Assembly: GCF_028368935.1 (NCBI RefSeq)
Contig: NZ_JAQNDK010000001.1
Span: 3,658,001 to 3,722,000, forward strand
Origin: Sorangium aterium
GTDB taxonomy: Bacteria; Myxococcota_A; Polyangia; Polyangiales; Polyangiaceae
DNA: 64,000 bases
Direction: 5' to 3'
Shown: piece by piece, positions 30,212 to 38,033 of the stretch
How the letters are laid out: every line of letters starts with the position of its first letter
How positions within the stretch are numbered: the stretch's first letter is position 1
Position numbers and translations under genes: made by a program
The notes under the pieces: model-generated
Databases searched by the model: none
What the model was told of the DNA's origin: nothing
Seen by the model: the letters and a program-made list of their open reading frames with translations, nothing else

Positions 30212-33047
30212 TCACGACCTCGACGAGAGCGCGGCGCGCTCGTCCGCCACGCCCAGCGCGCGGGACGCCCCCTCCCGGATCCCGCGGAGCACCGCCTCGA
30301 CGTCCCGCTCCGCGCCGAGGGCGAGCCCCCGGTCCGCGAGCGCGCGCGCGGCGGCCGGATCGCTCCCGGCGAGCGCCTGCTCCGCCGCGTGCAGGTAGAA
30401 CTCCACCGCGAGCCGCGGCTCGCCGCCCCGCTCGAAGTGCTCGGCGAGCACCTTGGCGTCGTGCTCTCCCGCCTGCAGGAGCCACTCGGCGGCGAGCCGG
30501 TGCCCGAGCGCGCGATCGTGGTCCGGCAGCATCGCGTAGCAGCCGTCGCGGATGAGCGCGTGCCGGAACGCGTACTCCTCCTCGTCCGAGAAGCGGCTCT
30601 GCTCGCGGCGCTCGAGCAGCTCGCGCTGGAGCATCCAGGGCAGCCAGTCGACCGCGAGCGTCGACCCGCCGGCGTCGCCGAGCAGGGCGAGCGCCCCGGT
30701 CTTCCAGAACGCCTCGCCGAAGATGCTCGCCGCCCGCAGCAGCCGCCGCGCCTCCGCGGGGATGGCCTCGAGCCGCGCCTCGACCATGCCCAGGATCGTC
30801 TCCGGCAGCCTGTCCGCGCGCCCCTCCGCGACCGCCCGGATGAGCTCCTCCAGGTAGAAGGCGTTGCCGCTCGCGCGCTCGACCAGGCGCGCGACCTCGG
30901 AGGGCGGGAGCCCGTCGCCGAGGATCTGCCGCACGAGCTCCTCGGCCGCGCGGCGCGGCAGCGCGCCGAGCGTGATCTCGTGGACCTCGCTGCCCTCCCA
31001 GAGGACGGGGAAGACCTTCCGCACCTCGACGCGCGCCAGGTAGAGCACCGCGAAGGGCCGGTCGCGGAGCTCCCGGAGGACCCGCGCGATGAGCTTGAGC
31101 GACGCCGCGTCGCCCCACTGGATGTCCTCGAGCACGAGCAGGTAGGGCCCCGCCGCGCACGCCGCCTCCATGAAGTCGAGGTAGGCGAGCGGGATCTGAT
31201 CCGCCATCAGGGCCGGGCTCTGCCGCGCCGCGAGGAACCTCGGATCGGCCTCGCCCGGGAACGGCGTGCCGACGATCTCGCCGAGGAACGCGGCGATCCT
31301 CGTCCTCTCGCCCGGCGTCAGCGCCTGGGCGCGGGCGACGAGCGAGAGGAGCCGCTCCCGCTGCGCCGGGGCGGGCTCGCCGCCGGTGATCCCGGCCGCG
31401 CCCCGGAGCGCGGAGCCGAGGAGCGAGAACGGCGAGCCCGCGCTCAGCGAGTCGCCGCGGCCGACCGCGACGGTGAGCTCGGGGTGCCGCTCCCGCAGGA
31501 TCTCGATGAGCTCGTACCGCAGGCGAGATTTGCCGATCCCGGGCGGCCCGGTGATCAGGATGGCGCGGGGCTCGGGCCCGCCGAAGCTGTCTTCCAGGAG
31601 CTCGCGCAGGTTCCGGAGCTCCCTGTCGCGGCCGACGTAGGGGCTCGGCTTCCCGAGGAGCGTCCGCGCCGACCGGCCGACCTCGCGCTCCTGCAGCAGG
31701 AAGAACGTGCCGGAGCGCGCCGGCTCGATCTCGAACCGCGCGTCGAGCAGCGCCCGCGTCACGTCGTCGATCCACACGGGCGCGGGACTCCGCTCCGGGC
31801 GCGCGTCGCGCTCCGCGAGGGCGAGGAGCGCGGCCGCGCGGTCCATGACCGGGCCGACAGGGAGGCTGCCTGTGTGCTCGGCGCGGCCGGTCGTGAGCAC
31901 GACGGAGGCCTCCGGCACAAGCTCGCCGAGCTTCAGGGCGCACCGCGCCGCGCGCGCGGCCTGCAGCGCGGCGTCGCCGACGCCGGCGATCGAGAGCACG
32001 ATCGTCCCGTCGGCGAGCGCGTCCACGCGGGCCCCGAAGGGCTGCGCGCTCATGTAGAGCTTCCTCGTGAGGTCGCTCGGCTCCGCGGCGACGAGCGTGC
32101 TGGCCGCGCTGTCGCAGGGCGCAAAGCGCGGCTCCCGCGCGGCCACCAGCGAGAGCAGCCGGAGCTCGCACGCCGTGATCGCCTCGTACAGGACGGGGGG
32201 CGCGGCCAGGCCGCTCGTCGGATCGCGCTCGAGGGCGTCGAGCGCCTCGATGACGGCCGAGCCGTCGCGCGGCCGCTGCTCCGGGTCCTTCGCGAGCATG
32301 CGGGCGACGAAGTCATCGAGCTCCTGCGGCACCTCGGGCCGGAGGTTCCGCACGCGCGGCGGGTCTTCCATGAGGAGCTTCGCGAGGAGGGCCATCACGT
32401 GCTGGCCCTGGAACGCGGGCCTGCCCGTGAGGCACTCGAAGAGCACGGCGCCGAGCGAGAAGATGTCGGCCCGCGCGTCGAGGCGGTCGCGCTCGCCGGT
32501 GGCCTGCTCCGGGGCCATGTAGCCCGGGGTCCCCATCACGGAGCCGGTCTGCGTGAGCGCGCCGATGGTGCGCTTCATCCGGGCGATGCCGAAGTCGAGC
32601 ACCTTGAGGCCGGCGACCTCGCCGCCGACGAGCAGCAGGTTGCTCGGCTTGACGTCGCGGTGGACGACGCCCCGCGCGTGCGCCGCCCCGAGCGCCTCGG
32701 CGGCCGCGCGGAGCAGGGCGAGGCTCTCCTCGAGATCGAGCTTCTGCCGGGCGAGGCGCTGCGCGAGGCTCTCCCCTTCGAGCCATTCCATGGCGAGGTA
32801 GGGCACCCCGTCGGGGGGTGATGCCGTGGGCCACGTGCCGGACGATCCGCGGGTGATCGAGCTCGGCGAGGATCCGCGCCTCGTGCTCGAAGCGGTGCGC
32901 GGCGCTCCGGTCGGGCTGGCCGAGGAGCTTGAGCGCGACCTGCGCCCCCGTGGCCCGGTCGACGGCGCGGTAGACCGTCCCCATCCCCCCGGAGGCCGCG
33001 ACGCGCTCGAGCTGGAAGCGGCTGTCGATGACCTCTCCCGGGCGCAT
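30212..33047 (-). CDS. Ser/Thr protein kinase fused to an AAA-type ATPase, with a one-base frameshift
   Basis: From ATG 33045-33047 the kinase begins (GGMGTVYRA at 20-28, Lys40). At a run of six G on the plus strand (about 32813-32818) the frame breaks. Reading five G would join it to [10 protein letters not shown] and the rest: [20 protein letters not shown] linker domain follows, then an AAA ATPase domain ([28 protein letters not shown]) and a helical C-terminus. The joined length is about 945 residues, normal for myxobacterial kinase/ATPase signal proteins. A homopolymer miscall is the simplest explanation; otherwise the kinase is dead. It would phosphorylate Ser/Thr and is probably activated by ligand or partner binding to the ATPase part. 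Confidence 0.82.
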
Positions 33048-33155
33048 AAGGCGGAGGATGCACCGGCGTCGAGCCGTCTTCAACGGTCCGGCGGGCGGCG
33101 GCCATCCGGTGTGCAGCTATACGCTCGCGCGGTGCGCCAGGCAGTGAGTCGCGCT

Positions 33156-34193
33156 TCAGCTCTTCGGGATGCGCCACGTCACGCCGGCGCGGAAGAAGAG
33201 CACGTTCGGGATGCTCTGCCCGCCTCCGGGGATGCCGTCGTCCTCGTCGTTCATCGGCTCGTAGCGACGGAACAGGCTGTGTCCCGCCTGGGCGTTCAGC
33301 CACACCGACGCGAACGCGCGCACGCCGAGGGTCACGCCGGCGGTCGCGACCGAGTAGGCGATGTGATCGGTGCACTCCTCGGGCCGCGCCGCCCGCTCGT
33401 CCTGCTCGGTCGCCGGGTCGTCGGCCGGCTGGGCAGCGCACGGCCACGCGCCCCTCACGCGCGGGTCGCGCACGGCGTAGGCGTTCCCCGCCAGGTCCGC
33501 GCGCAGGCCGACCTCGACGCGATCCGAGAAGATGAGCTTCACGGCCGCGAAGCCCGGCAGGAAGGCCTCGACGCGGAAGAGGGGGCTCGGCGTCCAGTCG
33601 ACGTACGCGGCCGGCAGCGGGAGGAACGAGCCGAAGCTGTACGACGCGAGCGCGCCGCCGCCGAGGACGAGCTTGTCCGAGAGCGTGTGGGTCACGAGCC
33701 CGAGCGCGCTGACGCGGACGAGCCCGCCGTCGACGGCCTCGAAGTCGCCCGCGAGCCCCGGCGCGACGCGCAGCGAGAGCGACCAGTCGTGGGGGAGCAG
33801 CTGGACGAACAGCACAGGGACATCGACGGCGTGGAAGGCCCGGAGCTCGTCGAAGCCGGGCGAGGTGCCGGCGTACGAGACCGCCTCGACGTGGTACGTC
33901 GCCCCCGGGATCAGGAACGTCCTCTCCCCGAGGGGGATCGGCACGTTGGCGTTGACCTCGTACGACGAGACCTGTGCCCGCACGGGGCGCGGGTCCTCGA
34001 TCGCCGCGCCGGGCATGTACTGCGCGCTCAGGTCCACGAGATCGGGGAGCTGGGCCCACGCAGCGCCCGGCGCGAGGACCGCGAGGAGCGGCGCCAGGGC
34101 GAGGAGCCGCGGGGGGCGCGCGCCCCGGCGGGAGGGGCCCCCGCCTCGACGCTCGTCCGTGGCGCGCGCGGCGGCGCGATCGGCCGGCCTCAT
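33156..34193 (-). CDS. Outer-membrane beta-barrel protein (DUF6268-like)
   Basis: The 345-residue protein has a signal peptide (after an Arg-rich start, LLALAPLLAVLAPGAAWA) and alternating hydrophobic/aromatic strands ending in a C-terminal strand with penultimate charged residues, as in outer-membrane barrels. VSSYEVNANVPIPLGERT and LVLGGGALASYSFG fit the DUF6268 pattern. The start overlaps the stop of the hydrolase gene by ATGA (34190-34193), so translation is coupled and the two products probably act together. There is a large periplasmic or surface loop with a Cys pair (WPCAAQ, EECTDH). Confidence 0.72.
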   Translation of the reverse strand: MRPADRAAARATDERRGGGPSRRGARPPRLLALAPLLAVLAPGAAWAQLPDLVDLSAQYMPGAAIEDPRPVRAQVSSYEVNANVPIPLGERTFLIPGATYHVEAVSYAGTSPGFDELRAFHAVDVPVLFVQLLPHDWSLSLRVAPGLAGDFEAVDGGLVRVSALGLVTHTLSDKLVLGGGALASYSFGSFLPLPAAYVDWTPSPLFRVEAFLPGFAAVKLIFSDRVEVGLRADLAGNAYAVRDPRVRGAWPCAAQPADDPATEQDERAARPEECTDHIAYSVATAGVTLGVRAFASVWLNAQAGHSLFRRYEPMNDEDDGIPGGGQSIPNVLFFRAGVTWRIPKS

Positions 34194-35542
34194 CGCGCCA
34201 CCCGCTCGTCGAGCCAGTCGAACAGCCGCGCCTGGGCGAGGAGCTGGTTGCCACCCTGGCAGTGGACCTGCGACGCCGTGCCCGCGTCGAACACCATCAT
34301 GTGCTTCGGGCACGTGAGCGCGCCGTAGAGGCGCTCCGACTCGCCTGGAGACGCGTCCTCCGCGCTGCCCTCCATGATCAGCGTCTCGCAGCGGATGCTC
34401 GCGACGCCATCGGCGTTGTCGTACTTGCGGAGCTCGTCGATGACCTCGTGCGGCGTCGAGACGCCGTGCTTCCATGTCACGTCGTCGAAGTACCAGCGCG
34501 CGTCGGGCAGCACAACCGAGGCGGCGTCGATGGCGCGGTCGAAGGCCGCGGGGCCGCGGCTGTGCAGCTCGAGCAGCCCGGGCATCGACGCGAAGTGGCG
34601 CAGCATCGCGTCGCGCCAGCTGACGACGCCCGGGTTGGCAACGAGGGCGCGCAGGCGGCGCTCGCGCGAGGCCGCCCGCGGCGCGAGGTAGCCGCCGAAC
34701 GAGAGGCCCATCAGGACGAACCTGCCGGCGTCGAGCCGCTCGTCGCGCTCGGCGAAGTTGAGCACGCGGCCCACGGGGACCTCCCAGTCGGGCCGGAAGG
34801 GGTGTCCGTGGAGGCGCAGCGAGGCGCCCTGCCCCGGGCCGTGGAACGAGAGGACGTGGTAGCCCCGCTGGAGCGCGCCGTCGATGACCCACATGGTGTC
34901 CTCGGGCCACGCGTGGAGCCCCTGCTGCAGCACGATCGCGGGCGCGCGCGCCACCCCGGGCGCGTAATGGACGCGGCCGTGGAGCACGCCGTTCTCGTAG
35001 GGGATGTCGACCTGCCGGGAGTCGTAGCCCCGCATGCGGAGCGCCCGCCCGTGCAGGTCGAGCCCCGCGATCGTCGCCTCGACCAGGCGCGGGTCGGAGC
35101 GGTCCGCGTAGCGCATCAGCCCGGCCCGGTAGTACGCGCCCGCGCGCAGGAAGTGCGACGCGGCGCTCCGCGTATGGCCGCGGGCCTCCGCCTCCTCGCC
35201 GTAGCCCTGCACCCGCTTCGCGGTGGCCAGCCACTGGTCGAACCACGAGCGCTCGTCGCCCGGGAGGATGCGGGTGGCGGTGTCGAGCACCTCGCCGACG
35301 TCGGTCAGCCCCATCGACGCGAGGCCGAGCCAGAACACGATCTGCGCGTCCATCACCGGCTGGCCGATGAACTTGAACCGGTGCCAGACGGGCGCCGCCT
35401 GGCCCCGCCCGAGCGTGTCGTCGCCGTGGAACCGCGCGGACGCGACCTCCTGATCGACCCCGCGGCGGCCCGACGCGAACCCGAGCGCCGCCGCGCCCCC
35501 CGCGATCGCCGTGTGGGTGAGAAACCTCCGCCGATCGACCAT
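34190..35542 (-). CDS. Tat-exported alpha/beta hydrolase
   Basis: ATG 35540-35542 follows GGAGGTG and gives a twin-arginine signal (DRRRFLTHTA, residues 3-12). The 450-residue enzyme has the nucleophile elbow GLSFGGY (about residue 265) and the usual preceding HG-type oxyanion stretch (LSFHGPGQG). The N-terminal 150 residues form a helical cap domain as in the DUF1100/FrsA-like hydrolases. The final catalytic His is likely in SQVHCQGGNQ. It acts in the periplasm on an ester or amide that is not identified. A TetR-family gene is divergent, with repeated motifs in the shared promoter region. It is coupled to the outer-membrane protein downstream. Confidence 0.82.
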   Translation of the reverse strand: MVDRRRFLTHTAIAGGAAALGFASGRRGVDQEVASARFHGDDTLGRGQAAPVWHRFKFIGQPVMDAQIVFWLGLASMGLTDVGEVLDTATRILPGDERSWFDQWLATAKRVQGYGEEAEARGHTRSAASHFLRAGAYYRAGLMRYADRSDPRLVEATIAGLDLHGRALRMRGYDSRQVDIPYENGVLHGRVHYAPGVARAPAIVLQQGLHAWPEDTMWVIDGALQRGYHVLSFHGPGQGASLRLHGHPFRPDWEVPVGRVLNFAERDERLDAGRFVLMGLSFGGYLAPRAASRERRLRALVANPGVVSWRDAMLRHFASMPGLLELHSRGPAAFDRAIDAASVVLPDARWYFDDVTWKHGVSTPHEVIDELRKYDNADGVASIRCETLIMEGSAEDASPGESERLYGALTCPKHMMVFDAGTASQVHCQGGNQLLAQARLFDWLDERVAR

Positions 35543-35572
35543 CGGTGCACCTCCGGCGCCTGATGAAACTGA

Positions 35573-35637
35573 TGTTTCAAACATGTGTTTCAAGAATTGA
35601 CGCCCGCCAGCCGCATCGTCAAGGTATGTTTCAAACA
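35573..35637. promoter_or_regulatory. Three TGTTTCAA motifs in a divergent promoter
   Basis: TGTTTCAAACA at 35573-35583 and 35627-35637 and TGTTTCAAGAA at 35586-35596 lie between the hydrolase and tetR starts. The first two are 13 bp apart and create AAACA-TG-TGTTT. The local AT-richness stands out. This is the probable TetR operator region. Confidence 0.5.
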
Positions 35638-35642
35638 ATTGT

Positions 35643-36308
35643 ATGAACGACCGTGACCCCCTCGCCCCTGCGGACGATCTCGATCCACGGCAGCGGCTCG
35701 TGGTCGCTGCGATCGATCAGATCGAGAAGCACGGCATCGGGCAGCTGACGGTGCGGAAGCTCGCGGCGGCGGCCGGCGTCAACATCGCCGCGGTGAACTA
35801 CTATTTCCGGTCGAAGGAGGCGCTCGTCGCGGCGGCGCTCGAGGGGTCGATCCGGAACATGCTGTCGGACAGCGAGGATTTCCTCGCCCGGATGCCGGGT
35901 GATCCCCTGGAGGCGCTGAGTGGGCTGCTCGGCTACTACCTCGAGGGCGGGATGCGGTACCCGAACGTGGGCAGGGCGCTCCTGCACGACGCGTTTCACG
36001 CGGACGACTACAGCGGTCCTTTCCCGAAGCTCTTCGCGCCCGTGATGGAGCGCCTGCGCGATCTCGTCCGGGCGGCGGTGCCGGGGCTCGAGGAGCGGGC
36101 GGCGGCGCGCCGGGTGGTGGCGGCGCTCTCGGCGGTCTTCTTCCCGACGTTCTTCGCGGGGCTTTACGAGGGGCTGAGCGCGCTCGGCTCGCCGGCCGAT
36201 CGCCTCGCCTACGCGCGAGAGCTGGCGCGGCAGACGCTGGCGCCCGCCGCGGTCCCGGAGCCGGCGGCGCCCGCGCCGCCCCGCGGCAGGCCGCAGAAGC
36301 GCGGGTGA
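35643..36308 (+). CDS. TetR-family transcriptional regulator
   Basis: The 221-residue protein has a typical TetR helix-turn-helix (about 20-65; GQLTVRKLAAAAGVNIAAVN with YYF) and a helical ligand domain. The C-terminal 25 residues are Pro/Ala-rich and end in a basic tail. It is divergent from the hydrolase/outer-membrane protein operon and likely represses it. The third TGTTTCAA motif ends just before the start codon, consistent with autorepression. The ligand may be a substrate of the hydrolase. Confidence 0.88.
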   Translation: MNDRDPLAPADDLDPRQRLVVAAIDQIEKHGIGQLTVRKLAAAAGVNIAAVNYYFRSKEALVAAALEGSIRNMLSDSEDFLARMPGDPLEALSGLLGYYLEGGMRYPNVGRALLHDAFHADDYSGPFPKLFAPVMERLRDLVRAAVPGLEERAAARRVVAALSAVFFPTFFAGLYEGLSALGSPADRLAYARELARQTLAPAAVPEPAAPAPPRGRPQKRG

Positions 36309-36392
36309 TCCGCGGGGGATCGCGGGCACCCGCTGGAGGGGCGGGCCTCGGCGCCGGGGGCGTCCCGGCGGCGCGGGCGAGCGCGCCGGAGA

Positions 36393-37127
36393 TCAGCAAT
36401 CGAAGAAGCGGCGAAGCCCGGGGCGGATGACCTCCTCGATGGTCTCATCGAGCAACACCCGGGCTTTCAGGCCGCTGCACAGCCCGAGCTGCTCCCCGTC
36501 CGGCGGGGCGTCGTGGGCCGGCAGGTGCGCGTGCTCGTGCTGCACGAGGTGCCGGAACGCGACGGGCAGGTAGCGCTCGATCGCTTGCCGCTCTGCCGAG
36601 GAGAGCTCCGGCGCGACCTGCTCGAGCAGGCGCCAGCCGAAGCGGGCGTGTCCGACCTCGTCGGCATAGATGCCCGTCAGCAGGTCGAGCAGCGGCCCGG
36701 GCGGCATCTCCAGCCGCTCCGCGCCGATGAGGGCCACGGCCACCGTCTCGCTCATGCAGCAGATGTGGATCACGTTGCGGAGCGCAGCGGCGCGGGGGGG
36801 CGCGTCGCGGTGCAGGGGGAACTCCGGGCGTTCCGGGACGCTCGCGGTCGCCGTCCCGCCGAGGGCCTCCACCACGGCGCCGCAAAGGATCCCGTGACGG
36901 CGCTCCTCGTCGGCGAAGCCCCGGCATGTGTCGGCGAGCTCCGGCGGGAAGCCCGCCCCGGCGAGCTGGCTTGCGAGCGCCTCGAACACGGCCGACGACG
37001 CGTGCTCGTTCACCATCCGCGCGTGCCAGGTGCCGATCGCCGACGGGAACAGCGCCGCGGGGTACCCGCTCACGTCGAAGGCACGCGCGCGCGCCTCGCC
37101 GCGAAGATCGAGGGTCGCGGCGTTCAT
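36393..37127 (-). CDS. Ferritin-like diiron protein
   Basis: The 244-residue, largely helical protein carries a complete diiron ligand set in ferritin-like order: Glu41 (NEHASS), Glu75 and His78 (EERRH), Glu127 (MSETVA), Glu157 and His160 (DEVGH). Spacings of 34, about 50 and 30 residues match rubrerythrin and ribonucleotide-reductase-like folds. It may be an oxidase, hydroxylase or iron store; there is no signal peptide, so it is cytoplasmic. Its start overlaps the stop of the upstream Cys-Cys lipoprotein gene (ATGA at 37124-37127), so the two are translationally coupled. The family is not otherwise recognised. Confidence 0.75.
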   Translation of the reverse strand: MNAATLDLRGEARARAFDVSGYPAALFPSAIGTWHARMVNEHASSAVFEALASQLAGAGFPPELADTCRGFADEERRHGILCGAVVEALGGTATASVPERPEFPLHRDAPPRAAALRNVIHICCMSETVAVALIGAERLEMPPGPLLDLLTGIYADEVGHARFGWRLLEQVAPELSSAERQAIERYLPVAFRHLVQHEHAHLPAHDAPPDGEQLGLCSGLKARVLLDETIEEVIRPGLRRFFDC

Positions 37128-37840
37128 GCGACCTCCGACAGGGCATCATAGGCGTCGAGCGCCGGCGGGACCGGGGGGCCCCAGGGCGTGCAGTACTTCT
37201 CATTGTAGAGCTCCGCCTCGGGAGCGACCACGTCGCCGAAACAGCAGACCTGCCGGACGGGCTCGGCCTCTCTGTAGGAGATCGCGTCGGCGCCCACGCC
37301 CACGATCAGCGCCGTGCAGCAGTTCACGAAGGAGGTGTCTCCGGCGAGGGCCGCCCGCTGCTCCTCGGAGATCCCCGTCCCGGGGGCGGGCACGCGCTGC
37401 GCGGTGTAGTCGAGGCAGCAGTCGAGCTCCGCGCGAGGGCGAGCCTCCGTGTCGTCGAGGTTCACCTGCTCGGCGCACGCGAGCCCGGCCGGAGCAGGCG
37501 GAGAGCCCCCGGAGCCGCCCGCGCCCCCCGCGCCCCCCTCATCGGGCGTCGGAACGACCCCACTCCCCATCGACGCTCCCCCACCGACTCCGGTCGTCGC
37601 ACCGACTCCGGTCGTCGCACCGACTCCGGTCGTCGCACCGACTCCGGCCGTCGCACCGCCGCCGGCGGGCGGCGGGGCGTCCGGCACTTCCGCCGGGATC
37701 TCCTCGTCGGGATCCAGCGGTGACGACTGCCCACCAGAGACGTAACGTCCGTTGCAGCCCGCCAGGGCGCCACAGGCCAGCGCTCCCAGCGCGACCCTTG
37801 CTGCTGCACGCAATGCTGCCCGCCTCGTCTCCTCACGCAT
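37124..37840 (-). CDS. Lipoprotein with three Cys-Cys pairs and a repeat linker
   Basis: ATG 37838-37840 with AGGAGA upstream gives a lipobox (ALAGC, Cys29). After it comes a low-complexity linker with four GVGATT-type hexapeptides (about residues 62-86) and a Gly-rich piece, then a C-terminal domain of about 120 residues with paired cysteines at 141-142, 174-175 and 199-200 plus Cys122 and Cys217. Adjacent cysteines could form a disulfide-rich fold or bind metal. It is coupled to the diiron gene by a 4-bp overlap. An in-frame upstream extension to 38002 lacks a sensible signal. Function unknown. Confidence 0.72.
   Translation of the reverse strand: MREETRRAALRAAARVALGALACGALAGCNGRYVSGGQSSPLDPDEEIPAEVPDAPPPAGGGATAGVGATTGVGATTGVGATTGVGGGASMGSGVVPTPDEGGAGGAGGSGGSPPAPAGLACAEQVNLDDTEARPRAELDCCLDYTAQRVPAPGTGISEEQRAALAGDTSFVNCCTALIVGVGADAISYREAEPVRQVCCFGDVVAPEAELYNEKYCTPWGPPVPPALDAYDALSEVA
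37583..37654 (-). repeat. Four tandem 18-bp units in the lipoprotein linker
   Basis: ACCGACTCCGGTCGTCGC repeated four times with one change in the last unit. They encode GVGATT-type hexapeptides between the lipid anchor and the Cys-rich domain. Copy number likely varies between strains. Confidence 0.85.
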
Positions 37841-38033
37841 AAGTTCTCCTCCAGTAAAATAGGTCGTTTGCCGCAGGGCGCGGCGCGAGCCGAGCTCTCG
37901 GCCCATGTGCACCAGTGTAGGCGCGCAGCACAGCGAAGAGAATCTGCATTTTCGGCACATCATTGAACTGAAATTTAGAACAATGGCGCCGCCGGTTCCC
38001 ATGGCCGGACCCCGGCACGAAGAGCGGAAGCGG

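Noticed and set aside
30389-32821. Long antisense frame over the kinase/ATPase gene
   Set aside because: Compositionally biased (Arg, Ala, Glu), no motifs, and fully overlaps clear kinase and P-loop sequence.
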